DNA of 64,000 nucleotides, from positions 1 to 64,000 of the forward strand of contig JAUIDP010000004.1 in the NCBI GenBank assembly GCA_030429005.1, given 5' to 3'. Origin of the DNA: Gammaproteobacteria bacterium (GTDB lineage Bacteria > Pseudomonadota > Gammaproteobacteria > Steroidobacterales > Woeseiaceae). The notes beneath the pieces were generated by a model. It saw nothing but the letters and a program-made list of their open reading frames with translations. It had not been told where the DNA came from and made no database searches. Of this stretch, positions 1 to 8,817 are shown piece by piece. Each line of letters starts with the position of its first letter. Positions within the stretch are counted from its first letter, which is position 1. Both the position numbers and the translations under genes were made by a program.

Positions 1-1
1 A

Positions 2-313
2 CGGGTGAAAAATCTCACCGATGTTGCCGTGCTGAATGTTTCCTATGACCTGCCTTTCGCTTACCGCCGGTTCCTGGAGAAACACGAGCTCGAGCACATC
101 ATCGGCCTGTCTGCGATCCGCCACGAAGGTTTCGGGGAGAACTACGGCGTTCTCATCGTCGACGGCCCGTTTGCCGGCATGTTCGCACGGGCGGTGGTCG
201 TGCTGGACGAAAACAACACGGTCGTGCACCAGCAGCAGCTCGAGGATCTGAATAACGAACCGGACTACGACGCCGCTTTTCGCGCGCTGGGTATCAAGAG
301 CAACGAGGACTAG
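2..313 (+). CDS. tpx: Thiol peroxidase (Tpx), C-terminal part, cut by window start
   Basis: The gene runs in from the left edge, so only about 103 C-terminal residues are visible. They match the second half of atypical 2-Cys thiol peroxidase (Tpx, peroxiredoxin family), a periplasmic or cytoplasmic enzyme that reduces hydroperoxides with thioredoxin. Recognisable blocks are [31 protein letters not shown] and the C-terminal EPDYDAA. Where E. coli Tpx has its resolving cysteine (the RFC of the DLPFAQ-RFC block), this protein has RFL, and no other cysteine is visible in the fragment. The peroxidatic cysteine would lie upstream of the window. The stop is 11 bases before gcvPB, so the two may be co-transcribed. 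Confidence 0.85.
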   Translation, partial: RVKNLTDVAVLNVSYDLPFAYRRFLEKHELEHIIGLSAIRHEGFGENYGVLIVDGPFAGMFARAVVVLDENNTVVHQQQLEDLNNEPDYDAAFRALGIKSNED

Positions 314-324
314 CAGGAAGCACT

Positions 325-1785
325 ATGGAAACTCTGATTTTTGACAAATCCCGTGAAGGACGCCGCGCGTTTGCACAGTCCCCGACGGCGTCCGGCGACG
401 TTGCGATCCCGAAGGCGCTGCAGCGCGAGGACGTACCGCGACTGCCCGAAGCCTCCGAGTTGCAGGTCGTCCGTCACTACACGCGCTTGTCGCAATTGAA
501 TTTCTCGATTGACACGCAGTTCTACCCGCTTGGCTCCTGCACGATGAAATACAACCCGCGCGCCTGCAACGCGATGGCGTTGCTGCCCGGGTTTGCCGGC
601 CGCCATCCGCTGGGTCCGGCGAGCCACGGCCAGGGATTTCTGCAGTGCATGTACGAGCTGCAGGAGATGCTGCGCGAGATTACTGGCATGCAGGGCGTGT
701 CGCTGACGCCGATGGCAGGTGCACAGGGCGAGCTCGCCGGTGTGGCGATGATACAGGCCTACCATGCGTCGCGCGGTGACCATGAGCGCAACGAGATCAT
801 CGTGCCGGATGCCGCACACGGCACGAATCCGGCAACGGCAACGATGTGTGGTTGTGTCGTGAAAGAATTGCCGACTGGTGCGGACGGCGACATCGACCTC
901 GACGAATTGCGCGCGGCCGTTGGGCCGAAAACAGCGGGCATCATGCTGACCAACCCGTCGACGCTCGGTGTGTTCGATCGCGGTATCGTCGAGGTCGAGA
1001 AGATCGTGCACGAGGCCGGCGGCCTGCTGTATTACGACGGAGCCAACCTGAATGCCATCTGCGGCAAGGTCCGGCCGGGTGACATGGGCTTCGACGTCAT
1101 TCACATGAACCTGCACAAGACATTTTCGACGCCACACGGCGGTGGCGGGCCGGGATCCGGCGCCATCGGCGTGGGCGAGCGCCTGTTGCCGTTTATGCCG
1201 ATTCCGGTCGTGGGCAGGAAGGAGCGGGACGGCGAGGCGGTGTTCGACTGGCTGGACGAGGACGACCTGCCGCAGAGCATCGGCCGGCTGTCGGGATTCA
1301 TGGGCAACGCCGGCGTGCTGTTGCGCGCCTACGTTTACATGCGCATGGTCGGGCGTGACGGCATGCGGCGCCTGGCCGAGTACGCGACGCTGAATGCCAA
1401 CTACCTGATGGCCAGGCTCAGCGAGGCCGGTTTCGAGCTGGCGTTTCCAGAGCGCAGGGCGAGCCACGAATTTATCGTGACACTGAAAAAAGAAGCGAAG
1501 GCCTACGACATGACCGCGATGGACCTCGCCAAGGCGCTGCTCGATCACAATTATCATGCACCGACGACCTATTTCCCGTTGTTGGTGCCGGAGTGCCTGC
1601 TGATCGAGCCGACGGAAACCGAGAGCAAGGAGACGCTGGACAACTTCGTGGCTGCGATGATCACGATTGCCGAGGAAGCGAAAGCCGGCAAGTCGTTCAA
1701 GGATGCGCCGCACACGATGCCGGTGCGCCGCCTCGACGATGTCAAGGCCGCACGCCAGCTGGATCTCCGTTTTCAACCGGAATAG
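325..1785 (+). CDS. gcvPB: Glycine dehydrogenase (decarboxylating) subunit 2
   Basis: This 486-residue protein is the C-terminal-type subunit of the split P-protein of the glycine cleavage system. That system decarboxylates glycine with pyridoxal phosphate and passes the aminomethyl group to lipoylated GcvH. The PLP lysine is K265 in the [18 protein letters not shown] block, which is diagnostic of GcvP. Length fits the family (about 480-510). The ATG follows an AGGAAG ribosome site 5 bases upstream. The partner subunit GcvPA is not visible and would be expected upstream, beyond the tpx fragment. A split P-protein is common outside the enterics. Confidence 0.95.
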   Translation: METLIFDKSREGRRAFAQSPTASGDVAIPKALQREDVPRLPEASELQVVRHYTRLSQLNFSIDTQFYPLGSCTMKYNPRACNAMALLPGFAGRHPLGPASHGQGFLQCMYELQEMLREITGMQGVSLTPMAGAQGELAGVAMIQAYHASRGDHERNEIIVPDAAHGTNPATATMCGCVVKELPTGADGDIDLDELRAAVGPKTAGIMLTNPSTLGVFDRGIVEVEKIVHEAGGLLYYDGANLNAICGKVRPGDMGFDVIHMNLHKTFSTPHGGGGPGSGAIGVGERLLPFMPIPVVGRKERDGEAVFDWLDEDDLPQSIGRLSGFMGNAGVLLRAYVYMRMVGRDGMRRLAEYATLNANYLMARLSEAGFELAFPERRASHEFIVTLKKEAKAYDMTAMDLAKALLDHNYHAPTTYFPLLVPECLLIEPTETESKETLDNFVAAMITIAEEAKAGKSFKDAPHTMPVRRLDDVKAARQLDLRFQPE

Positions 1786-1886
1786 TGACCTGATCTACTG
1801 CGACGTGGCTGTTAATCTGTTGAAATAGGGAACCGATTGCTTCGGTCCAAGTCCTTTATTCCTTCGGACGTGACAACAGGTTGACT

Positions 1887-4682
1887 ATGAAAAATGGATT
1901 GATTCTCGCCGTTTGTGCGGGCCTCGCGCTGGTCAACAGTGCTGTTGCCGCGGAAGACAATGACTGGACCAACACGCTAGAGCGAATTTCGTCCGGCGTC
2001 ATCTCCATTCGTGTCGACAGCACGCGCGCGTTCGATACCGAGTGGAACTCATCGAGCCAGGCGACCGGCTTCGTTGTCGACGCAGAGCGAGGCCTGGTGC
2101 TGACCAATCGCCACGTCGTGACACCGGGACCGGTCGTTGCCGAGGCAGTATTTCGCAATAACGAAGAGGTGCGCCTGACGCCGGTTTACCGCGACCCGGT
2201 GCACGATTTCGGTTTTTTCCGCTACGACCCGGAAGACCTGAAGTACATTGAGCCGGCCGAGTTACCGCTGAAACCTGACGGCGCGGGCATCGGCCGGGAG
2301 ATCCGCGTGATCGGCAACGATGCCGGTGAGCAACTCTCGATTCTTGCAGGCACGATTGCACGACTGGACCGCAAGGCGCCGGATTACGGCCGCGGCAACT
2401 ACAACGACTTCAATACCTTCTATTTCCAGGCAGCATCCGGCACGTCCGGCGGTTCCTCCGGCTCGCCGGTCGTAAACATCGATGGCGAGGTGGTGGCGCT
2501 GAATGCCGGCGCCAACAATTCGGCAGCCAGCAGCTTCTTCTTGCCGCTCGACCGGATCGACCGGGCATTGCACCTGATCCAGGCGGGCGAGCCGGTCACC
2601 CGCGGCACGCTGCAAACGATATTCGAGCGCAAGGCGTTCGACGAGTTGCGGCGGCTTGGCCTGCAGGATGCGACCGAGCGAACGGTGCGTTCCGAGTTTC
2701 CTGAACAGACCGGCATGCTGGCGATCGAGCAGGTGATTCCGGATACGCCGGCCGACGGCAAGCTGGAGCCGGGCGATATTCTCGTGCGGGTCAACGGCGA
2801 GCTGGTCACCGAGTTCGTGCCACTGGCGGCGATGCTCGATGACAATGTTGGCAACGAGGTTGAGCTCGAGCTGGAGCGGGGTGGTCGCCAGGTGACCGAA
2901 ACGATCGAGGTGACGGACCTGCATGCCATAACCCCGAGCGAATATCTGCAGTTCGGCGATGCGATCGTGAACAACCTCTCTTACCAGCAGGCGCGTCACT
3001 ACAATCGCAACGTCGAAGGGGTTTACGTCGCCAATCCGGGCTACCTGCTGTCAAAGTCAGCCATCCCGCGTGGCGCGGTCATAACCGAGTATGACAGCGA
3101 ACCGATCACCAATATCGATGACCTTGCAAAAGCACTGGACGGTACGGCCGACGGGTCACGCGCGCAAATTCGCTTTGTCACGATGGACAGCCCGCGCAAC
3201 TCCACGGTCCGCTCATTCGAAATGGACCGGGTCTGGTTTCCGGTCAGGCATTGTGTACGAAACGACGATACGGGCGTCTGGCCGTGTCGCGAACTCGGCC
3301 CGGGCCCGGCGCCCGAGCCGCCGGAAAGCGGCAGCACACGGCTGACCAAGTATGACGATCCACGCGTGGCGGCCATAGCCGCGTCGCTGGTTGTTGTGAC
3401 CTTTGACCTCCCGTATACCGTGTCCGGCGTCGCGGATCGTCACTACTATGGCACCGGGGTGATCGTCGACAAGGACCGCGGCCTGGTGCTGGTCGACCGG
3501 AATACGGTCCCGGTAGCGATCGGTGACGTTACCGTGACATTTGCCGGCTCGCTGGAAGTGGATGCCAGGGTAGAACAGCTACACCCGGTGCATAACCTCG
3601 CCATTGTCTCTTACGACCCGAAGAGTATTGGGGATACGCCGGTGCGAACAGCCAGGTTCAACACGGAACCGTTGCAGGCTGGTGACGATGTACTCGTGGT
3701 CGGCATCAAGGGTGACCACCAACTGGTACACCAGCAAAGCATCGTGTCCGCGGTTGAGCCGCTGGTGTTGCCGTTGTCGCGGACGCTGCGTTTTCGCGAT
3801 GCCAATATCGAGGGCATCAGCCTCGTTAACCCGATGGAGGTGGACGGCGTCCTGGTCGACAAGCGCGGCCGCGTGTCGGCACTGTGGTCGAGCTTTGCCA
3901 TCCAGACGGGCAGCGAGTCGGCGCAGTTCAATCGTGGCGTCGGCGCCGACCTGGTGGCGGAGTTTGTCGATATCGTGCGCAATGACCGGACCTACTATTC
4001 ACTCGAAGCGGAGTTCGTCTATGCGCCGCTGTTTGCAGCGCGCAACCGTGGCGTGGACGAGGAATGGATCGAGAAACTGGAGAACAACAATCCCGTGTTC
4101 CGGCGGGCGCTCAGTATCAACCGCATTGTTGCAGGAACGCCGGCGGCAGAGCATCTGAAAAACGGCGACTTCGTGCTCGCGATTGACGACAAGGTGGTGA
4201 CGTCGTTCCGCGAGGTTGAAAAGGCGGTGCAAAAAGAGTCAGTCAAAGTGACCGTCTGGCGCAATAGCGAAGCCCTGGATATCGAGGTCGCGACAGCGCC
4301 GCTGGACACCCGCGGCATCGACCGGGCGGTGTCCTGGGCCGGTGCATTGCTGCAGGACCCGCACCGCGCCATGGCGGCGCAGCGCGGCATCGAGCCGGAT
4401 GGTGTCTACGTGGCGTTCTTCAGCTACGGATCGCCGGCGACGCGGTATGGACTGTGGGCAGGCAGGCGCCTCGTCGAAGTGGACGAAACACCCACGCCGA
4501 ACCTGCAGGCATTCGTTGACGCCATTGCCGGCAAGAAAGACCAGGCGTCGGTACGCCTGAAGACAGTCACATGGAACGGCGCCGTCGAAGTGATTACGCT
4601 GAAGCTCGACAACCAGTACTGGCCGGCGTACGAGATTCGGCGCACAGAGAATGGCTGGCAACGCTCGTCGATCGGCAGTTGA
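1887..4682 (+). CDS. Tandem HtrA/Nma111-like serine protease with PDZ domains, degenerate second protease half
   Basis: This 931-residue exported protein starts at ATG 1887, with AGG 6 bases upstream; a TTG two codons earlier is less likely. It has a signal peptide ending near AVAAED. The first half (about residues 25-240) is a trypsin-fold HtrA protease with H76 (TNRHVV), D107 (PVHDFG) and S191 (GGSSGSPV), followed by PDZ-like regions (about 265-460). The second half (about 485-690) repeats the same layout: GLVLVDRNTV aligns with GLVLTNRHVV and HPVHNLAIVSYDP aligns with DPVHDFGFFRYDP. There His and Asp have become Asn and no GxSG is present. Two more PDZ-like regions follow to the end. This active-plus-dead architecture is that of yeast Nma111/Ynm3. 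It is probably a periplasmic quality-control protease. Its 3' end overlaps the M23 gene. Confidence 0.85.
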   Translation: MKNGLILAVCAGLALVNSAVAAEDNDWTNTLERISSGVISIRVDSTRAFDTEWNSSSQATGFVVDAERGLVLTNRHVVTPGPVVAEAVFRNNEEVRLTPVYRDPVHDFGFFRYDPEDLKYIEPAELPLKPDGAGIGREIRVIGNDAGEQLSILAGTIARLDRKAPDYGRGNYNDFNTFYFQAASGTSGGSSGSPVVNIDGEVVALNAGANNSAASSFFLPLDRIDRALHLIQAGEPVTRGTLQTIFERKAFDELRRLGLQDATERTVRSEFPEQTGMLAIEQVIPDTPADGKLEPGDILVRVNGELVTEFVPLAAMLDDNVGNEVELELERGGRQVTETIEVTDLHAITPSEYLQFGDAIVNNLSYQQARHYNRNVEGVYVANPGYLLSKSAIPRGAVITEYDSEPITNIDDLAKALDGTADGSRAQIRFVTMDSPRNSTVRSFEMDRVWFPVRHCVRNDDTGVWPCRELGPGPAPEPPESGSTRLTKYDDPRVAAIAASLVVVTFDLPYTVSGVADRHYYGTGVIVDKDRGLVLVDRNTVPVAIGDVTVTFAGSLEVDARVEQLHPVHNLAIVSYDPKSIGDTPVRTARFNTEPLQAGDDVLVVGIKGDHQLVHQQSIVSAVEPLVLPLSRTLRFRDANIEGISLVNPMEVDGVLVDKRGRVSALWSSFAIQTGSESAQFNRGVGADLVAEFVDIVRNDRTYYSLEAEFVYAPLFAARNRGVDEEWIEKLENNNPVFRRALSINRIVAGTPAAEHLKNGDFVLAIDDKVVTSFREVEKAVQKESVKVTVWRNSEALDIEVATAPLDTRGIDRAVSWAGALLQDPHRAMAAQRGIEPDGVYVAFFSYGSPATRYGLWAGRRLVEVDETPTPNLQAFVDAIAGKKDQASVRLKTVTWNGAVEVITLKLDNQYWPAYEIRRTENGWQRSSIGS

Positions 4683-5616
4683 CCGCCGGGCGATCCGGTC
4701 TCTGCTGCCGCTGCTGCTGGTCATAGCAGCAACTGCAGCGGCGCAAGATCTGTACAAGTACAAAGGCAAGGACGGCAACTGGATTTACTCGGACAGGCGT
4801 CCTGTTGATGTCGAGGGAATCGAGAGCCGCGTGCTGCCCGTTAGAGAGTCAGACAGTATCGTCGATGTCGATCATAGCTTCGACGACAACCTGGTGACGC
4901 TCACCGCGCGCAACGATTTCTACGCGCCTGTCGAATTGCGCATTGAGTTTACCGAAACGCGCGACCTGGTGATGCCGGGTTCGGAGCATCCTTTGGCCTG
5001 GGTGCTGCCCGCACGAACTGAAATGCCGATTCTGCAATTGCCGATATCTGACAAAGCAATCCAGCCGGCGCTGAAGTACCAGTTTCGCTACATGCCGGGT
5101 GATCCGCGTGCAAGACATGAGCCTGGCGAGCCGTATCGAGCGCCGTTCGCGATTTCCACGGATCACCGTATCACGCAGGCCTATCCGGACGGCGTGACGC
5201 ACCGGACGATTGACAGCTACTACGCGGTCGATTTTGCCATGCCGATCGGCACGGACATCGTCGCGGCGCGCGCCGGAATGGTATTTGCCGTTGCAAGCAC
5301 CAACTTCCGGTCCGGTCTCGATATTGAGACGGACGGGCCGGCGGCGAACGTTGTACGCATCCTGCACGACGATGGCACGTATGCGATCTACGCACATCTC
5401 AATACAAATTCGATACGAGTCAAGCCAGGCGACTATGTCGAACGCGGCCAGTACATCGCCGATTCAGGCAATACCGGGTTTTCTTCCGGGCCACATTTGC
5501 ATTTTGCCGTGGTGCGCAATATCGGCCTGCAGGTCGCCTCTGTGCCAGTGACTTTTCTCGGTCCCAACTCCGGCAGCGTGGAACCGGCTTCCGGAAACGT
5601 GATGACGGCGTACTAG
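4651..5616 (+). CDS. M23 (LytM-type) metalloendopeptidase with N-terminal DUF4124
   Basis: A 321-residue exported protein, starting inside the last 32 bases of the preceding protease gene, so the two are translationally close. It has a hydrophobic signal segment (RSLLPLLLVIAATAAAQ), then a DUF4124-like block (LYKYKGKDGNWIYSDRRP), then a beta-rich linker and a C-terminal M23 peptidase domain (about 165-310). Visible peptidase features are YYAVDFAMPIGTDIVAARAG, the zinc-ligand pair HLHF near residue 278, and the G-rich SGNTGFSSGPH loop. The first zinc histidine would be the one in THRTID, in the longer-loop variant of the family. Expected role: cutting or sensing peptidoglycan peptides in the periplasm. 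Confidence 0.88.
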   Translation: MAGNARRSAVDRRAIRSLLPLLLVIAATAAAQDLYKYKGKDGNWIYSDRRPVDVEGIESRVLPVRESDSIVDVDHSFDDNLVTLTARNDFYAPVELRIEFTETRDLVMPGSEHPLAWVLPARTEMPILQLPISDKAIQPALKYQFRYMPGDPRARHEPGEPYRAPFAISTDHRITQAYPDGVTHRTIDSYYAVDFAMPIGTDIVAARAGMVFAVASTNFRSGLDIETDGPAANVVRILHDDGTYAIYAHLNTNSIRVKPGDYVERGQYIADSGNTGFSSGPHLHFAVVRNIGLQVASVPVTFLGPNSGSVEPASGNVMTAY

Positions 5617-5654
5617 GTTCGGGTACAGGTGATTCCGAAACTGCCCACCAAGAA

Positions 5655-5676
5655 TCGCCTGTTTGGCGACTTTTTT
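5655..5676 (+). terminator. Probable rho-independent terminator after the M23 gene
   Basis: A 5-bp stem TCGCC/GGCGA (5655-5659 and 5665-5669) with a 5-base loop is followed, after one C, by six T residues (5671-5676). It lies between the M23 stop and the convergent SRPBCC gene. The stem is short, so strength is uncertain. Confidence 0.5.
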
Positions 5677-5677
5677 C

Positions 5678-6163
5678 TCACGCAAGCAAAAACTCGTCGA
5701 TCTGATTGATTGCCGAAGAGGCACCCTCGATAACACCCATCGCCAGCACTTTTTCCAGGCCCTGCCTGCTTTCGTAGGTGCTGCTGAAGATCGCGCGCGT
5801 CCCACTGTCAATCGCCTCGAAGCGAAATTCGTTCTTTGAGACCGGCATATCCGGGTTGGGGTTGAAGTCTTCGTCGGCGAAACCGTCGTCGAAGCAGAAG
5901 CGGGTCGGTTCTTCGACCAGCGTGACAATCCAGTAACCCGCATACTTCTCTCCTTCAGGCCCGGTCATGAAGTATGTCGTGCGCGCGCCAACGGTTAGCT
6001 CATGACTGACGAATGTTGCCGGGTGAGAGGGCGGCCCCCAAACTTTCTCAAGCTGGCGAGGGTCAGCGTACAGGTCCCAGATACGCTGCACCGGTGCGGC
6101 GAATTCGGCCACAATAGTCAGGTTCAGGGACTCAAAGTCGTGTGTAACGTCTGTAACGGGCAT
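5678..6163 (-). CDS. SRPBCC / AHSA1-family protein
   Basis: A 161-residue single-domain protein of the START-like SRPBCC fold, activator-of-Hsp90 (AHSA1) subgroup. The typical start of the fold is visible as TIVAEFAAPVQRIWDLYADPRQLEKVWGP, followed by the GG-type beta turn region and a C-terminal helix ending in SAINQIDEFLLA. Such small proteins bind hydrophobic ligands; the ligand cannot be read from sequence. The gene sits 2 bases downstream of an ArsR-type regulator gene, an arrangement found very widely for this family, and is likely controlled by it. Confidence 0.85.
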   Translation of the reverse strand: MPVTDVTHDFESLNLTIVAEFAAPVQRIWDLYADPRQLEKVWGPPSHPATFVSHELTVGARTTYFMTGPEGEKYAGYWIVTLVEEPTRFCFDDGFADEDFNPNPDMPVSKNEFRFEAIDSGTRAIFSSTYESRQGLEKVLAMGVIEGASSAINQIDEFLLA

Positions 6164-6165
6164 GG

Positions 6166-6546
6166 TTAGTCCTTCGATTTCTCGGTATGAGTGGCGCCTC
6201 CGCGACGAGTGTCGTCCGCCGAAGACTGGTCAAGCAAGGCTTCGATGCGACCGATTCGACCGCGCCAAATACCTTCCAATTCGAGCAATAGCTCCGATGC
6301 AGATCGCACGGCTTCCACGTCACCGCTCGCGAGCGCTTCCCGACCGCGCCGGCGCTTGTTCAACAGGCCAGCGCGTTCAAGGACGGCGACGTGTTTCTGT
6401 ACAGCCGCGAAGCTCATATCGTATGCACCGGCCAGCGTAGAGACCGAGTGCTCACCGGCGAATACGCGTCGCAGGATATCCCGGCGGGTGCGATCGGCCA
6501 GCGCGTGGAAAAGAGCATCCGCGCGATCTTCAGAAGCTTGCAGCAT
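6166..6546 (-). CDS. ArsR-family winged-helix regulator
   Basis: A 126-residue regulator. I chose ATG 6546 (MLQASEDRADALF) because the upstream TTG at 6561 would place the start inside a palindromic operator. The winged-helix core is ALADRTRRDILRRVFAGEHS, then the recognition helix region FAAVQKHVAVLERAGLL and the wing KRRRGRE. No cysteine metal-site motif is visible, so it is probably of the metal-independent group that is paired with SRPBCC proteins. It is the first gene of a two-gene operon with the SRPBCC gene and is likely autorepressing through the adjacent palindrome. Confidence 0.88.
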   Translation of the reverse strand: MLQASEDRADALFHALADRTRRDILRRVFAGEHSVSTLAGAYDMSFAAVQKHVAVLERAGLLNKRRRGREALASGDVEAVRSASELLLELEGIWRGRIGRIEALLDQSSADDTRRGGATHTEKSKD

Positions 6547-6552
6547 GCCAGA

Positions 6553-6578
6553 AATATACAACCAAATGGTTGTATATT
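6553..6578. promoter_or_regulatory. Palindromic operator of the ArsR/SRPBCC operon
   Basis: A perfect inverted repeat with 12-bp arms, AATATACAACCA and TGGTTGTATATT, and a 2-bp centre, lies 7 bases upstream of the ArsR ATG. ACAACC-type dyads next to ArsR/SRPBCC operons are typical ArsR-family binding sites. The position suggests that binding blocks the operon's own promoter or initiation. Confidence 0.75.
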
Positions 6579-6775
6579 CAAGCTGGCGGACGAGAAAGCC
6601 CGGGACGGCACCGGCTGCAACGGAGTTGATGCCCAGGATGGGCTACTATGCATTCCCCGATAACCAGCCAATTCGCACCAGGCGATGATTTGTCCGGCCA
6701 TCGTTGGTGGCACCGGGTTAAGCTATGTATCGGATTAAGCGCCGCCGTTTCGGTTCGAACAAGGAGAGCAGAGTA

Positions 6776-7753
6776 GTGCCATTTCGCGCTCAGGTGATTG
6801 GATTCATTGCCGGGGCGGCGTATGCGTTGGCTTGTGCATCTCTCTTTTCTATCGGCGAACGAGCATCCGTTGCGGTTCTCGGGTTTGTATCGCTGGCGAT
6901 GATTTTCGGCACTCCGCTGGCTGTTGGAGTGGTGACGGTTTTCTTCGGCACCAAGAAACAATTGAAAACCGAGCCGTTTGTCCTGTTCGGCCCGTGGCTG
7001 TCGGTACTGGGTTGGTCGGCAATCTCAATAGTGCTTGCATGGGAGACCATGATCTGTGTCGCAATGCTGTTGCCGGTCTACCTGCCACTGGCGACGGCGG
7101 GCGGTCTGATCGGGGCGCACATTCGGGAAACCTGTTGCAACAAGACGAACTACGGGGCCACTGCTTGCATAGCGGTGCTCCCACTGCTGTTGGGGCTTGT
7201 TGAGTTTCAGGTAGAAAGCCCTGTAGCGCAGCGCACGGTAAGTACCGAGATTCGGGTTCTTGCGCCGGTTGAAGAGGTCTGGGCAGCGTTGCCGAATGTC
7301 GACGATATCCGCACCCGCGAACTGCCCTGGACTTTGTCTCACGCACTTGGAATTCCGCGACCGGTATCGGCGAACACGCGGGATTTCGAGGTGGGCGGCG
7401 TACGAGAAATCGTCTGGGAAAAGGGTATCCAGTTTGAGGAGAAGATCACGGAGGTCGAGGAGAACACCCGGTTTTCATACGACGTTTTCGCCGATGAACA
7501 ATCGATGAGTATTGCTGGCCTCGATACGCATGTCGTGGTCGGCGGTGAGTATTTTGAGGTCGAGTCGGGTGAATACGCTCTGCGACGAGATGGCCAGGCG
7601 ACGATTCTGACCCTCTCGACATCGTATCGAATTACAAGCAATCTCAATTGGTATGGGACATTCTGGGCGAATTTCGTGCTCGATGACTTTCACACGGCAG
7701 TATTGACAATGCTTCGAGACAGAATTGAGAGTGGTTCGAACCGTAGCAAATGA
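6776..7753 (+). CDS. Membrane protein with C-terminal SRPBCC-like domain
   Basis: A 325-residue protein if translation begins at GTG 6776, which has a strong AAGGAG site 9 bases upstream; an in-frame ATG at 6725 lacks one. The N-terminal half has about four membrane helices (for example VIGFIAGAAYALACASLF, AMIFGTPLAVGVVTVFF, and a segment ending LPLLLGLVEF). The C-terminal half, from about residue 150, looks like an SRPBCC domain: STEIRVLAPVEEVWAALPNV, then VGGVREIVWEKG and a final amphipathic helix. I do not recognise a named family. It could be a membrane-anchored ligand-binding or sensing protein. It is divergent from the ArsR operon and may share its control region. Confidence 0.7.
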   Translation: MPFRAQVIGFIAGAAYALACASLFSIGERASVAVLGFVSLAMIFGTPLAVGVVTVFFGTKKQLKTEPFVLFGPWLSVLGWSAISIVLAWETMICVAMLLPVYLPLATAGGLIGAHIRETCCNKTNYGATACIAVLPLLLGLVEFQVESPVAQRTVSTEIRVLAPVEEVWAALPNVDDIRTRELPWTLSHALGIPRPVSANTRDFEVGGVREIVWEKGIQFEEKITEVEENTRFSYDVFADEQSMSIAGLDTHVVVGGEYFEVESGEYALRRDGQATILTLSTSYRITSNLNWYGTFWANFVLDDFHTAVLTMLRDRIESGSNRSK

Positions 7754-7905
7754 GGCGCGCCGCTTTCGACTTCCATCAAGAAGATTCCAGAGCTGCATTT
7801 CCCAGACAGGTACTCAAAAACAGCTTGAGGTTGGTATTCTGCCGGGCTCGCTACCAGTTTCTTCGATCCGGCGGATTGTTGCGAGCAAGTTGGGAGCTCA
7901 GATAA

Positions 7906-8817
7906 GTGAACAAAGACAATGACTTGATGCCGGTTGTCGACGGGTTTCCACGACCGGACTGGGCCGCGATTGCTGATGTTGTGTTCGCAGCGCCGGAAGA
8001 GGCCTGGGCCGCCGAGTGGCTGGTATGGTCTCGCCGATGGCTGAATGCGCTTATCGAGCATTTGCCGGACGGCTACAGCATTGTCGAAACAGATAACTTT
8101 TTTTTGCTTACTGCGCAAGAAGACCGCTACGTGAGTCTGTTTTCTCGGTTCCTTGAAAGAACGCGAAAGAGCATTCTTGCCAACCTTGACGGAATCGCGG
8201 CCGACAAAGGTTTCGGCAAGCATGTTGTCCTGATGTTTGACGACCAGGAACATTACTACCGGTATAACCTGTACTTTTATCCCGAGGAGGGCGAGTTTGT
8301 TCTCAGCTCGGGGATGTATTTGAACGACGGGTATGGCCACTTTGTATTTCCCTATGTCGAGATGTATGAGGCAGAAGCTACTGCGGCACACGAACTTACG
8401 CATGCATGTCTCAGCCACTTGCCGCTTCCGCTTTGGCTAAACGAAGGGTTCGCGGTTACGATGGAGGACGATCTGTGTGGCTCGGCACCGCTTCGTATGG
8501 ATAACGAACGTCTCGGCGAACATCATGCGTTCTGGAATGCCGAGACAGTACAGGAGTTCTGGAGCGGCAGGTCCTTTGGACGCACAGATGAAGGAAATAC
8601 GTTGAGCTACGAGCTTGCACGATACTGTTTACGCGCCTTGGCTCATGACTATGAAGTGTTTGCAGCGTTTGCCAACTCGGCTTCTTTCGAAGATGGTGGG
8701 GAAGCCGCTGCGCAGGAACACTACGGAGGAAGTCTCGGCGGTGTAATCCAGCAGTTCTTCGGCGAAGGCGACTGGCACCCGCAACCTGAACGCTGGCCAG
8801 GCGCCAATGCACCATGA
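7906..8817 (+). CDS. Zincin-like (gluzincin-type) putative peptidase
   Basis: A 303-residue soluble protein with no signal peptide or membrane segment. It starts at GTG 7906 with GGGAG 9 bases upstream. The motif HELTHACL, followed about 18 residues later by LNEGFAVTME, gives HExxH plus a downstream glutamate, the zinc site of gluzincins. The rest is not similar to a family I can name. The stop overlaps the start of the next gene by 11 bases, so the two are probably co-translated. Substrate unknown. Confidence 0.7.
   Translation: MNKDNDLMPVVDGFPRPDWAAIADVVFAAPEEAWAAEWLVWSRRWLNALIEHLPDGYSIVETDNFFLLTAQEDRYVSLFSRFLERTRKSILANLDGIAADKGFGKHVVLMFDDQEHYYRYNLYFYPEEGEFVLSSGMYLNDGYGHFVFPYVEMYEAEATAAHELTHACLSHLPLPLWLNEGFAVTMEDDLCGSAPLRMDNERLGEHHAFWNAETVQEFWSGRSFGRTDEGNTLSYELARYCLRALAHDYEVFAAFANSASFEDGGEAAAQEHYGGSLGGVIQQFFGEGDWHPQPERWPGANAP

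Noticed and set aside
310-1776. Long open frame antisense to gcvPB
   Set aside because: It mirrors a recognised gene, and the predicted protein is Arg/His-rich and without motifs, as expected of a GC-rich shadow frame.
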